This document shows, piece after piece, positions 21,408-32,547 of a DNA stretch of 64,000 nucleotides (position 1 is the first letter of the stretch; every line of letters starts with the position of its first letter). The stretch is from the NCBI GenBank assembly GCA_037178625.1, contig CM074128.1, positions 3,720,001-3,784,000 on the forward strand. Reading direction: 5' to 3'. This DNA is from Skeletonema tropicum. Lineage: Eukaryota; Bacillariophyta; Thalassiosirophyceae; Thalassiosirales; Thalassiosiraceae. The notes beneath the pieces were generated by a model, which ran no database searches, was not told the DNA's origin, and saw only the letters and a list, made by a program, of their open reading frames with translations. Made by a program: the position numbers and the translations under genes.

Positions 21408-22695
21408 TTAATCCAAATGAAGATCGTCATCATAGTCATTACTTCCCGCACCTCCCTTCTTTCTCAACTTCTTAATCTGCTTTCTTTTGTTAGCACTTAG
21501 ACCCTCCCTTATCATATCCTGCTCCTCACGCCACTCAACTAAATTAGTCTGAAACCCACAACTCTAAAGTTACCATCGTTGCGCGTTCTTCATCTGACGA
21601 AGCCTCCCAGGCAACTTCTCCGACGGCATTCTTCGTTAAAACCTCGCGCTCTTCGGCGTTGAGCTCGAGCTTCCTCATCCTCCTTACAGCATATTTACTC
21701 CACCACAGCGTGCCTGATCCCAAATAATAAGGCCACTTTGCCATTTTGACAATGAGCAAGTCCTTGTAAGTTGGCTTACGGAAACCAGCACCAAAATCGT
21801 CAATCTCGTTGACAAGCTCCGCACAAATAGGCCGTAACTCAACTTGCTCTTTCTCGCGCCTTTCCTTCGCAGTCAGCTTTGGTCCCTTCTCCTTCTTCTT
21901 GGGAGCATCACCATTACTCTGAGCTGCCTCAATCTCTTTCACCCTCTTCTCAGTCAAAATTGCCAAAGCCTTCTCCCTGATTTCAATACTTTCAGTACTG
22001 CCTCCCTCACGTGCACTCCAGTCTTCCACCGCAGCTCTGATTAAATGGTTGGCAACTTTGTCATATTTATTCTTTTGTGCATAGTACGTAAATATATTTG
22101 CCAAAATGAAGAGTACGATACTAATCATTGTCGCATCTGATTTGGGAGCATACGTCCAAAGAACAGAAGACCCATACTTTTGAAAGTATTCATCGGGGCG
22201 TTCACGATAGTAATCAAATTCCTTACGCTTATCAGAGTTGGTAAGGATTTCATAGGCCTTGGCGATAGCCACAAACTTTTCTCGAGCACCCTTAGCTTTG
22301 TTTTTATCTGGGTGCCACTGCCGACTGAGACCACGGTAGCTCTTCGTGATCTCTTTTAAGGTTGGTGGGGCTGATCCCCAGGTTTCATAGTCGAAGCCTA
22401 AAATTTTGTAGCAATCATATTTCCCACAGAAAATATTATTAGGATCGTAGAAGCTTCCCCAGTCTTCTTCTGATGATGTAGACGAGGCGTTGTCTCGCTT
22501 TACTTTGGGCGATTGAGGTTCCTCAGACCCCTCGGCTGGCCCCGATGAGCTGCTTCCACTCTCTGCACTTGCCGCTCCACTATCATCGCCTTCCTGCGCC
22601 ACTACCATTACACTGGACGAAAATACAACTACACATAGAAGGAATAGCGTGCACCAGACACGCCGACATGGCGCTAATCGAGCGTTGGCCGTCAT
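21408..22695 (-). CDS. DNAJC25: ER-membrane DnaJ protein, DNAJC25-like (one frame slip)
   Basis: The ATG at 22695 begins a signal peptide (VWCTLFLLCVVVFSSSVMVVA). A Ser/Glu-rich stretch follows, then NIFCGKYDCYKILGF and a J domain with the HPD motif in SRQWHPDKNKAKGAREKFV. After it come SSVLWTYAPKSDATMISIVLFIL, a membrane segment, and a long charged region. Order and motifs fit DNAJC25, an ER J protein that would stimulate BiP or HSP70. The frame stops near 21,544, but a one-base change near 21,556 continues into TNLVEWREEQDMIREGLSANK and a basic tail ending at 21,408. The ATG is chosen because upstream in-frame sequence is not protein-like. Confidence 0.88.
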
Positions 22696-23006
22696 GGTAA
22701 CAAGAGCTGATAAATGGATGCAGTCGAAATTCGTGGCGGTGGAGGTAAAGTTGGTGGAGGCCTGGTGGAGGCTGTATGGCTGGACTGGAGGGCGTGTGAG
22801 GCGCTGCGTGAGGATGCGAAGAAATCCTGTCCGTGACCCGCCCAGAGGAAAATCGGGAAAAATCACAACATACATCACACATCTGCTCTGACTCACCCAA
22901 ATGAAAATCACGTACTGATTCCGACGCACATTGAAAGATCTCAAAATGAAAATGGATTCCTCCCTTTCTCATGTGTAGCAAGTGAGCTCATTCCACAACC
23001 TGCATC
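22696..23006. promoter_or_regulatory. Divergent promoter region
   Basis: A 311-bp gap between the DnaJ gene and the methyltransferase, which are transcribed away from each other. A GT/GA-rich run (gtggaggtaaagttggtgga) lies at 22,738-22,757. Confidence 0.35.
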
Positions 23007-23972
23007 ATGATGAAGCTTGCTGTAGCTATCGTCGTCGCTGCTGGATCAGCTTCAGCCTTCACGTCGCCATTGAAGACGCAGACGCTGAAGATAAACCACA
23101 ATAAACCACTGTCCTATTCAAAAACAATCTGCAGCTTTGACGACACAGACTTTGCAGGAAAGACAGGAGATTGGCCATATACCGAAGCTGACTTGAATAG
23201 GTTGGATAACTCGGTTGACACCATCTTTTATGATGCTCCACGCTTTGTTACTCATATTGACGATGGGGCAATTGCCGCGCTGACTGCATTCTACAAAGAA
23301 GAATTCACTGCACTTAACAAAGAGAAGCTCGACGTGCTCGACTTGTGCTCAAGTTGGATTAGCCATTTACCAGAAGATGTAAGCTATGGAAATGTCGTGG
23401 GCGTTGGAATGAATGCAAAGGAGTTAGAGGCAAACAAACAACTTACAAATCATTTTGTCCAAGATTTGAATGTTAATCCAGATTTATCTCAATTTGAAGA
23501 CGACTCGTTTGATGTGATTTGCAATGTGGTTTCTGTTGATTACTTGACGAAACCTTTGGAAATATTTCAAGAGATGCACAGAATCCTTAGGCCGGGAGGT
23601 GTTTCATTGATGACCTTCTCAAATAGGGTGAGTGTATTATGATCACTTTCATATTTGCTCCTTGTCTCTGCATACAACGCTCTAAAACTTCTTTTCTCAA
23701 TTCAGATGTTTGCTACGAAGGCTGTCGCAATGTGGTTGCAAGCCGATGATATTGGTAGAATTACCATTGTCGCATCCTATTACAACTATTCCGCCGACTG
23801 GGATTCAATAGAAGCACTTGATATCAAAGAAAAACAACCTGTGCCTGAGAGACCTTCCACTGCAGAAATAATGAAGAATCCTTCACTTGGGCTAGCATGG
23901 ATGACAGCAGCTGGTGCCGTTCAAAAGAACAACGGAGGTGATCCTATGTTTGTTGTGAAGGGTGTAAAATAA
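23007..23972 (+). CDS. Plastid-targeted SAM-dependent methyltransferase
   Basis: Exons 23007-23627 and 23706-23972 join in phase 0 and give 295 residues. The start MMKLAVAIVVAAGSASA then FTSP is a textbook diatom plastid signal. The Rossmann part reads LDVLDLCSSWISHLP (motif I region), VVGVGMNAKELEAN, FVQDLNVNP, FDVICNVVSVDYLTKP and EMHRILRPGGVSLMTFSNR, typical of type-11 methyltransferases. The DLCSSW-SHLP signature also occurs in plant plastid proteins of unknown substrate. The substrate cannot be inferred. Confidence 0.85.
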
Positions 23973-24092
23973 TGGCTATAATTGTGAACTCTTGTGTTAT
24001 TGTATTATTGATTTCCATGAAGATATATTGTGTTTTTTGTTGAATGAGATGTAACATCAGAATGCAAGACACATATCGCAAATGTCAGTTCA

Positions 24093-27000
24093 CTACAATC
24101 CCAGCCGGAAGACGTCTAACCGATCACCTGTCAATGCATAGATTTTATCAACCGTTGAATCACGCAACTCTTTATATAAGTCACTGTTCCAACCATCAGC
24201 CATATTTCGAATGGCACGCAGAAGCACAACGACGTCGTCTAGTCGCCACTCTCTTATACACATGAAAAGAAATTCCTTCACACTTTCAACCGCCTCCGCA
24301 TCAGTATCTGGGTTTGATGATATAAAGTCTTTGAGAGGTGCTATATTGTCTTTGTAAAAGTTACTTGGATGCTCTTCTTGCAACTCCTCTAGCCCGATGT
24401 CTTCATCATCAGAGCCTGAATGGAATGTTCCCGTCAAATCAATTTCTGCACTTGCATTGGATGTTGTTGTTGTTGTTGTTGTTACCCGCCTGACCACAGT
24501 GTTCCGTGATGGTTTCTTGGCGATCGTTGTGTTGTCACTATTTGCAATCTGGAGTTGAACCTCCAAAGGTAAACAATCTAGCTGACTCAATGTGCAGTTA
24601 CCGTCGAAGGCTTCCTCACCAGACTTGATGGAATTCAGCTTGAACATTCGCTTCACACTCACTTGACCATCTATTGGTATTTGCTTGTTAATAGCAATCT
24701 TTCTCTGGCCCACCTGCTTTTTGGGACTCTGCTCTTTCACAGGTTTTCTAGCCTTGTATTCAGTTTTGAGTTCATCCAATAGATCGCTAGGCAAATGTTG
24801 TAGTACATCCTGATCTATTTGACTGAATGTGTTTGGCATCAAGGAGTCATTTCTATCTGACGACGGTTCGGATAACCCCTCTTCGAATGTCACCATCTTC
24901 GACACGCCAGCACTCTCTGCCATGACTTCATCCTGCTCAATATCAATTGCCTCACCACTTAGATCATGCGTCGTCTGAGAGGTCCCCGACTTGCACTTCT
25001 TTAGCCACGATGACAACGGTCTTGAGCTATGAGCGTCATTATCTCCATCAAATTTGAGCGCTGTGATCACTATTCCCATTCCTCTGATAGAGTGTTTGTT
25101 GACGTCTAACTTCTCCAGAAGCTTCATACCGGCAGAAGCAAGAATGTCTTTGTCACGTGTCAATGGGATATCAACGCTTTTTGATAAGTTATGGCATGAA
25201 CCATGCCCGAGAAACTTTCCAGGCACCTTCGTCGTATCTTTACTTTTCATAACCTTGAGCGTAAGCTTAGATCCACGGATTTCAGCAGCAGCCATCCTTC
25301 TCTCAACTTCTTCAGCAAGCCCTTGCATCATGTAGTCAGGGCCGTAGGGCCCATCGAACCGCACACCATAATTGCACTCAGCACCTATGCTCTTTCTAAC
25401 AGCTGGAGTAACAGGTCGGTCATCTTTGCCGAGACAGTACTGCACTACCTTTTTAGCATTCCCTGCACCGAGAACCCCACTGAGAACAGTTTCTGCTTCA
25501 TCATTGAGGTCCCAAACATCGGCCACCTTACGGAATCCAAGAGGATCCAGCTTCTTCTGGCTTTTCCAGCCGACTCCTGGTATATCTCGCAAGTCTAGTC
25601 CTCCCAGCAGTACTTTCCAATCCCTACAAATATAGCATCCGTTAGGCTTTATCTTGTCTGCAGCAAGTTTAGCCAGTAGCTGTACATCAAACGAAGCATA
25701 AGAAATTGTTGCAAACGAAAAAAGGCATCAATTCTTTCACCTTCAAGGCGTAGACTCACCTTATTCGGACCTATGCCGATGGACGCAGTGCATTCTGTTT
25801 TCTTGACAATATCAGCGCGAATATGCTCCGCGAGAGACTTAACGAAGTCATGAATGTCGTTGCCCTGACAGTCATTTGGGTGAATATTGATCTCAACGTA
25901 TGCCTCATCACAAGACACCTGCTCGATGCATCCATTGTATTGTTCCGCGTAAAGCCGGAGTTGTTCGGCGACAATGCCAGACACCTCTTGGAAACCTTCG
26001 AAGTCGTAAGGTAGCACAATTAGGTCAGGACACCTAATTATCGCATCACCCAGAAACATACCTTTCTTCACTCCCTTCTCCCGAGCAAGATAATTACATG
26101 TTGACAATTCAGAAGAAGAGTTGGCATTGCTCGCCTGATTGTTCGAATGTGCATGAGCAACTGCGACAGGCTTATTTCTGTGTTGAGGGTATTTCCGGAG
26201 CGCAACTGATGCAAAAAAGCAATCCATATCTACAAGCAGTACAAACTTCTGGCAACCGGCCCTCACGGAAGAAGCTCCACCTTTTTCAGGTCCTGATGAT
26301 TTCACACGCTGCTGAAAACTTCCAATGTAACTCAAGCGAGAATTCTTAAAATAACTTTCGAGAAAGCTGCATAAGTATGGTGAATAAATTGGTGAGAACT
26401 TCGTACAGCTTGACAAATCATTGTGGGACACTGCAAGTACTTACTTTGGGTCATTGCCTACAGTCTTTGCACCTGCAAACATATGATTTGCTTCGTGGGG
26501 ATCCTTGTCTTGCCATCGATACGGACGTCCTGTTACAGATGTTTCTGGCTCCTTCTCCATCAGCTGCTCATGGTCTCCTCCTCCGATCTTTTCGTCACAC
26601 TTGTTCTTGTCTTCTCGGACGTCACCAGCGTGTACTCCGGTTTGTTTGGGTTGAACATCAAAGAACGACTTGACCTTTTTGCTTCCAAAGACATTTTTAT
26701 CCATGACACCTTCCAACAAGTAATCAGCATGAGGTAATAATTTTTGCTGCTCAATACTCTCCATAATCCATTTAGGTGTGCACACTGGAGTTGGTTTCTT
26801 TTGACGTTTGTAAATATTGGCCTTTGCTGTGGAAAGCTGTTCTGCTATTATGTGCGTTATCCGCGAGGTTTCATACTTTTCCAAATCACCGCCATGTTTC
26901 TGGATTAGACGTTTTAGGGTTTCTGCATCGGGAGTAGTGTACCCGTTGACAAAGATAACAATCCCATAAAAGAAGAGATCGGGCCGATTGTTTGGTCTTC

Positions 27001-27943
27001 CAAGAGGCTTAGCTGGAGATGGCGAAGTAGCCGTGGAGTGTGGTTGAGCTTGATTCGGCGTGTCAATGGGCGATTGTACTGTCGTGCCTTCTTCCGCATT
27101 ATGATCATTACATGATTTCAGCCCCTCCAAAACAGATGATCTCAGACATCGGGGACTATCACGTCTCCTCTTCAATGAAGGAGTCAATTTGCCACAACTC
27201 GAAGACGGTGTGCTTCTATTCCTCTTAATCCATTCAGTTGCATTTGATTTTAACTTGTCTAAGCTCTCCAATGAAGACTGTGTTCCTGCAGTTGTATGAG
27301 TGTATTTCCGACGTTTTGCAGAAGATGATGAGCGCCTCCTCCTAGATGATGATCCGTGCTTCTTTTGTAAATTGTCTAGTGCATCCAACACTCCAGCAGG
27401 AGAAGTTGATCGTTCCGAATCTATCGGGCCTTCTGCGTCCTTCTTTGGTGTATCATACACACAAGCTTCACCATCATTATCATTGGTTTGGTTTCTATTG
27501 GACATTGATAACTTTCTTCCCCTTCTTTTCCTCCTTTTTGTAGTGGAATGCTGTTGTTTTAGACTGTTCAATACGTCAGACATCGACTTTGGGTCTGAGG
27601 ATGCATCATTGTGATTTTTTGATTTCGCATCATCCAATGTATCAACATGAAACCGAACAGATTTAGCAGGTGAATCTTCAATCTTTCCATATGAATATCC
27701 ACCGGTTGAATGTATCGAACGCTTCAAAATAGTGGGCGGCGGTGTAGACTGAGCAGATGCAGATGCAGCTGGAGATGATTGAGATCGAGGCGAAGGCGAT
27801 TGAGGTGGCGGCGGAAGTTGTAAACCAAATTGTTTCCTCTGAAGTTTTACCTTGCTGACCATGTAGTCACGAAAGCCATTATCTGCTGGTACATGGTCGA
27901 AATTGGACCTCCTCCTCCGGCCATTATTGCCATTGGAGCTCAT
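24093..27943 (-). CDS. REV1: DNA repair polymerase REV1
   Basis: REV1 is a Y-family deoxycytidyl transferase and scaffold for translesion synthesis. A basic start from the ATG at 27943 and a long disordered region come first. A BRCT domain follows (LFFYGIVIFVNGYTTPDAET, ITHIIAEQLSTAKA, PKWIMESIEQQ). The palm reads FVLLVDMDCFFASVALRKYP and CIEQVSCDEAYVEI, with the catalytic Asp/Glu residues. After an intron (25759-25680) the HhH part is LRDIPGVGWKSQKKL and the little finger follows. Two ubiquitin-binding motifs are visible (QIDQDVLQHLPSDLLDEL; LPLEVQLQIANSD). The end (FLFMCIREWRLDDVVVLLRA) is the REV1 C-terminal domain that binds REV7 and other polymerases. The BRCT-palm junction near 26,400-26,445 has a very short or disturbed intron that I could not resolve. 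Confidence 0.93.
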
Positions 27944-28502
27944 TTTCGATAGAAATTATTATTCTGGCCGAAGAAAGAAGATTACTCAGTGCCTACGCGA
28001 TGATTTCATTTCGGAAAACATCATCATATTTTTTGCTGCGCAGCATATTCCATATCTTAATCTCTGCAGAAACATGCACAGTGGACTAAATACACACGCC
28101 GATGCAAACGCTACTACAATGTGTATGTAGGTAGACGCTGCATAAGCATAAACCACTGACCTGCACTGCAACTAAGCTGAATGAACGCAACAAATACAAA
28201 ATCCTCTTCACTGTACCTTATGTTGAGTAGTGAGCGGCACTCCGCTTGTCAGAACGTACAAAGATAGAAGAATGCATCAGAGATGAGAAAAGCGGCATCT
28301 TTGGCGTCATCGATGATTGTGATGTGAAGGATTATTCGTTCTTTTCATTTCATTCAGTTTTCGACGAGCACGACTGTTTGTTGTTGCGTTGAATATCTCA
28401 GGGCTCGGATAAAAGCATCCTCATATTCTGCCATAATAATACTGGAGAATGAAAGGATCAGCAGTAGTCAAAAAGAAATGAGTGTCTAAAGAAGCAGCAG
28501 TT
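27944..28502. promoter_or_regulatory. Divergent promoter region between REV1 and the p62-like gene
   Basis: A 559-bp gap with two genes pointing outward. No gene, repeat or RNA was recognised. An ATG at 28,450 gives only ten codons and is out of frame with the ZZ domain. Confidence 0.4.
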
Positions 28503-30661
28503 ATGGAGGTTGAATTGCAAACCAACGGGTTCAAAGTCCACGCTTCCCATACCTGTGATGGGTGTAACGTCTCTCCTATCATTGGGAAACGGTTCAAGTC
28601 GAGCGACACCGCTAACTATGATCTTTGCTCCAAATGCTTTGCTGCATATGATGGAGATGATCTATTTGAGGAAACGCTCTTGGGTAAGTAATAATCTTCT
28701 TATGATACATTATTTTATGTTTCACGTGATGTGATCTATCTAACATATTATTATCATCCCTCCACGTCACATGTTTCACAGCTCGCGATAGGAAGAGCAC
28801 CAAGGACTATGTGTTGAAGATCAAAACTAACGATGGCCCAGATTCTACGCAAATCCGGCGCATCAACGTGGCAGATGTGTGGGGAGAAGACGAAGAACTC
28901 TCCTACACAAAGTTGATTGCTTTGGCTTCCAAATTCGCATCCATTCCGAGTGGTGACAGCACCAAGGCCAAGGTGACTTACATCGATGGAGATGGTGATA
29001 GAATCACAATTTCATCTGATGTGGAATTCACTGATTCGTTCCGTCAAACAATCAAGCCCTGCAAGCCCTTTCGTGTGTCAGTACTCTTTCCCATGGGAAA
29101 TGATGTCAAGGCCACCCCCGCGAGTGCTGTGAAGAATCCACAGAAACTTATCCGCATTGAAAGGCAAATTGCCAGGAAGTCAAATGAACTTGAGGCTCTC
29201 AAAACGAAAGCCAAATTGGCCTCTGCTCCTGCTCGTCCCCCCGCTGCCAGGGGAGTGCAAAAGCCGATTGGCTTGATGAATGCGGAAAAGTTTGACTCTT
29301 CGTTCTTCATTCATGCGAGACATACTTGTGATGGCTGCTCGAAGACCCCAATTATTGGAACTCGTTACCGCGCCACGCACATTCCTGATTTTGACTTCTG
29401 TTCCAATTGCTTTGAGAAGTATGAGGGAGAGAAAACTGACTTCAAGCCAGAAGCTCTCGGTAAGTTGTTTATGTCTAACATTGCTATTTTGTGTTATTTC
29501 TTCTATGTACTAAACTCATATCATACATCTATCTCTACATCTACAGAATCGTGATCGCAAGATGCAGCAGAGGTGGTTGAGGAGGCACCTATCCAAATCC
29601 CATGTGGGGGTTCATTCTTCTCCACCATGCCCTGGCTTCTGGCGCCGAAGCGAAAACGTGGAAGCTGGAGCTAATGCTGAACAGAACCCTGTTGAAGCTG
29701 CCATTGGCTTTTTGAAGACATTGGATCCAGCTATTGCTCAATCATTGAAAGACGTTGACATCCATGTATCTCCACCCTGCCAAGGTGTCAGTGAAGCCGC
29801 CAAGCCCAAATCTGAAGAGAAAGTCCCGGAAGAAGCTGCTCCCGCCGAAGCTCGCAAGCCTGACTCTAAAGAAGAAGAGTCGGTCAAGACTGAACAAAAG
29901 TCAGGAACAGGTGACAGCAAGGATGACTCTTTCTTTTCCGACGCTGACGGAAACTAGTATTGCAGAGGTCATTGGCAAAACGCTTGATGTTTGCGTACAG
30001 GCTATGGAGGATGCCATGCAGGATGCCATGCTTGACGATGCGGTGCAAAAGTCTTCCAAGGATGTTGCAGCTGCAGCCGCTGCTGGCAGCCGCTGACGCC
30101 TTTTCTGTTGCTTCGTCTATTGCCGAAGAACTCAAGAATTCTGTTGAGCTTAATAGCGTGAATGCTTCTTCCCAAACTGATGATGTCGCTGCCAAGGAAG
30201 CCAAGGACGAGGGCCTCAAGACTGAAGAGCAGAGCAACGCGGAGGATGACTGGAGTGTTGTCACAGATGAAAATGAGGCGGCCGAAACCAAGAAGAAAGT
30301 CGAAGAGATCGTCAAGGAAGAAGAGTCTGCAAAATACAACATGCTGCGCCAGAAGAATATTCTTGCGCAAGAGAAGGCCATGTTAATGCAACGACTAGCA
30401 GGAATTAGCAATCAGAAGAAGAAAGTCGAAGAGATCGTCAAGGAAGAAGAGTCTGACAAGTCTGTCACATCTGTTGAACCCATTTCTGCCGTTGTACTTG
30501 CAAAATGGGATACGGAGTTGAAGCAACTACATGAGTTGGGCTTCCTAGACGACCGTATCAATACCAACGCATTAGAGCAGCTCGAAGCCAGCCACCTTGG
30601 CTGTGGATCAGATGAAGCGGTCACCGTGAATGCAGCTGTTGAACATATGCTGAAGAATTGA
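28503..30661 (+). CDS. p62/NBR1-like autophagy receptor: ZZ-PB1-ZZ-LIR-UBA (frame slips)
   Basis: Exons 28503-28683, 28782-29459 and 29547 onward. A ZZ finger (HTCDGCNVSPIIGKRF, YDLCSKCF) comes first. A PB1 domain follows, with Lys near its start (YVLKIKTNDG) and an OPCA acidic loop (YIDGDGDRITISSDVEF). A second ZZ is next (HTCDGCSKTPIIGTRY, DFCSNCF). A charged region contains EDDWSVVTDE, a good W-x-x-V LIR. The end, LKQLHELGFLDDRINTNALE, is UBA-like. These domains in p62 and NBR1 bind ubiquitinated cargo and ATG8; that role is inferred. The ZZ before PB1 is unlike animal p62. The frame slips near 29,553, in 29,600-29,660, near 29,945 and near 30,090. The first in-frame ATG is 28503. Confidence 0.85.
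30291..30455 (+). repeat. 39-bp direct repeat inside the p62-like gene
   Basis: A 39-bp block coding KKVEEIVKEEES occurs at 30291-30329 and, without a change, at 30417-30455. The offset of 126 bases keeps frame, so a short charged helix is present twice. Confidence 0.9.
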
Positions 30662-30754
30662 ATGCTTTGGGGATTGTGATTTTGTTTGTAGTAGATACTT
30701 GACTGAAATAATTGAATTGTTTGCTTGCTTTAATTGTGTCCTTAGTCTTGCAAG

Positions 30755-31415
30755 TCATGTCGCTTCTGAATCGAAATACAACTTAGGCCGAATCCATGGT
30801 ATCAACGCCAATTTTAACGCGTGAACGTAATATTCAGTTCTATCAATCTCACCATTTGTTAACACACCCACCGTACCACTCCCATGTTTTGAGTTAACTC
30901 TTCGAAATACAACATCGTCGGCATGTCCTAATTCCATGTTCTTGTTGAGTACAAGATCACAAAGTGCGGGTGGCAGAAGAAAAGATCCAGTCTTTGCATA
31001 TCCCCATGTCAATGACTTTGATTCTCCATCAACAGCGCAATAGTCGTCATCCTCAGCTTTTGCGGAGGTGCATATAGTGCTATTGCTTCCCCACAATGGC
31101 CATCCATGCCATGCACCATAGCTCCTCGTGATTTTCATAAACTACTTTTTCTAACCCACCTTCTAATCCAACAGCAAAATCAGGACGATCTTCTGCATTA
31201 CATGCTGCATTGTAGGCAGCCAGAGCACGGTTCTTAGCTCCTGCACGAGTCTCTTCATCTCCAAATGGCTGATCAGCAACTCCAGAAGGAACATTGTGAG
31301 ATGAAATTACTATTTTCACATCATCCGACGAAATCAGCATCTGCTCAAACGCCCTCCGAACCGCTTCTATCTTGCATGGGTTCCTAGACCCAACAGCTAC
31401 TTTGATGGTAGTCAT
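30755..31415 (-). CDS. Inosine/xanthosine triphosphatase, YjjX family (one frame slip)
   Basis: The family hydrolyses ITP, XTP and other non-canonical purine NTPs to keep them out of nucleic acids. The start IKVAVGSRNPCKIEAVRRAF is the NTP-binding SxNPxK signature. PSGVADQPFGDEETRAGAKN and FAVGLEGGLE follow, then ELWCMAWMAIVG. There the frame stops; a one-base change near 31,085 (GGGG for GGG) continues into GYAKTGSFLLPP, MELGHADDVVF, SKHGSGTVGVLTNGEIDR and YYVHALKLALIPW. All are family blocks. Length with the repair is about 219 residues, normal for the family. The ATG at 31415 is the only sensible start. Confidence 0.88.
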
Positions 31416-31615
31416 TGTTACTATTCTCGCAATCTATGAGATGATCTTTATCTCCTTATCTTCTTCTGCATTTGTAAATCCTACCCTGCTTTGAGAGACT
31501 ATGATCCACATGCCAACCACCAACATCTTCTTGTTTCATTGGATCTTCATTTTCATTTAAACGTAGGAATTACTAACAGATTTTCCGCTTTCGTACTCCG
31601 CCCTATCAAGCAAAA

Positions 31616-31647
31616 TATTTATCTTAAAAAAAAAAAAAAAAAAAAAA
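31616..31647 (+). repeat. Isolated poly(A) tail with retroposon-like end
   Basis: The A-run is preceded by tatttatctt, the same ten bases that precede the tail of the unit at 31,687-31,809. It may be a severely 5'-truncated copy of the same family. Confidence 0.45.
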
Positions 31648-31686
31648 GGAATGAGTTGAAATGAAGATTGAACTACCACACATCAA

Positions 31687-31809
31687 CCTAGACTGCACTC
31701 CTCTTATTACCTAAAATGGGCAAGTTCAGATCCAGCTTGCCCAGTAAACAGCTCCTGAATACCATCCTAAACTAATCACTTATTTATCTTTTAAAAAAAA
31801 AAAAAAAAA
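31687..31809 (+). mobile_element. SINE-like poly(A)-tailed retroposon, copy 1
   Basis: A 104-bp unit starting cctagactgcactcc and ending tatttatctt is followed by TT and 17 A. The same 104 bases occur without a difference in the opposite orientation at 50,696-50,799, also next to a long A-tail. A GGGCAAG/CTTGCCC stem lies in the middle. Identity plus poly(A) plus dispersed, inverted placement points to recent retroposition. No target-site duplication was clear. The alternative is the 3' end of a retroposed mRNA or longer element. Confidence 0.75.
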
Positions 31810-31916
31810 TAATAGTCGGAGCCTTGAAATCAATAAGTCTTAACATTTTTCCGATTCTCAGACGCCGAGGTTGGCAGAAACAAAACAGCTCACTACTTGT
31901 GTGCTGCTGCGTATGC

Positions 31917-32507
31917 ATGATGGGCACTCCGAACCACGCTTTACAACTCTATCGACGTTGCCTCCGCAGCATCAAACTCATCCGTGATCATAATCAACGA
32001 GAAACATTCTTTCAATATACAAGAGATGGATTTAGGAGACAGCGGAATTTACATCCTGATTCCAGGGAGGCATACAATGCCTGTAACGATGCATTGGAGC
32101 AAGTCAAAAGTATGGAATACTATCAACAAATGCAAGCAACGAAGCTTGCGGAGAACAAAAACAAACATCCTCCAAATTACTCTTCAAGAGCTACTAGTGC
32201 AATTAATCAAACAACTTCATCAATACAACACGAACATACGCCTGTATCAGATAAGGCACAAGTAGAGCAATGGCTTCTCTCGCAGCTTCCGCACTTGCGC
32301 AGGGACGATGCTTTAGAATACGCTACGCAACTCCACGATCTCGGTTTTGATTCTGTTGCTTTCATTGAAGAAGAGCTGATAGAGGAAGATTTATCATTCA
32401 TGAAAATAGCTCATAGAAGAGTATTCATGCGTCGATTATCAGAGATACGAGCAGAGAAAGACCTGCAAAATAAGAACAATATAATAGTTTGGAACATTGA
32501 TTTATGA
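31917..32507 (+). CDS. LYR-motif protein with a C-terminal SAM-like domain
   Basis: One exon of about 196 codons from the ATG at 31917 (a second ATG follows directly). Residues 5-70 are a Complex1_LYR domain: ALQLYRRCLRSIKLIRDHNQ with a downstream Phe, then DGFRRQRNLHPDSREAYNAC. LYR proteins are small mitochondrial factors for Fe-S cluster or respiratory-complex assembly that bind acyl carrier protein. Residues about 125-185, VEQWLLSQLPHLRRDDALEY and LHDLGFDSVAFIEEELIEED, read like a SAM domain, which would give self-association. No clear mitochondrial presequence follows the chosen start. LYR plus SAM is an unusual combination. Confidence 0.75.
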   Translation: MMGTPNHALQLYRRCLRSIKLIRDHNQRETFFQYTRDGFRRQRNLHPDSREAYNACNDALEQVKSMEYYQQMQATKLAENKNKHPPNYSSRATSAINQTTSSIQHEHTPVSDKAQVEQWLLSQLPHLRRDDALEYATQLHDLGFDSVAFIEEELIEEDLSFMKIAHRRVFMRRLSEIRAEKDLQNKNNIIVWNIDL

Positions 32508-32547
32508 AGCACCGTCTGAGCTGAGTTGTCACCACAGGTATCATGCC

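Larger units (their letters stand above)
31416..31916. other. 500-bp gap carrying poly(A)-tailed repeat units
   Basis: Between two divergently transcribed genes. It holds a 22-bp A-run at 31,626-31,647 and, just after it, a complete poly(A)-tailed unit (31,687-31,809). Little unique sequence is left for the promoters of both genes. Confidence 0.6.
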
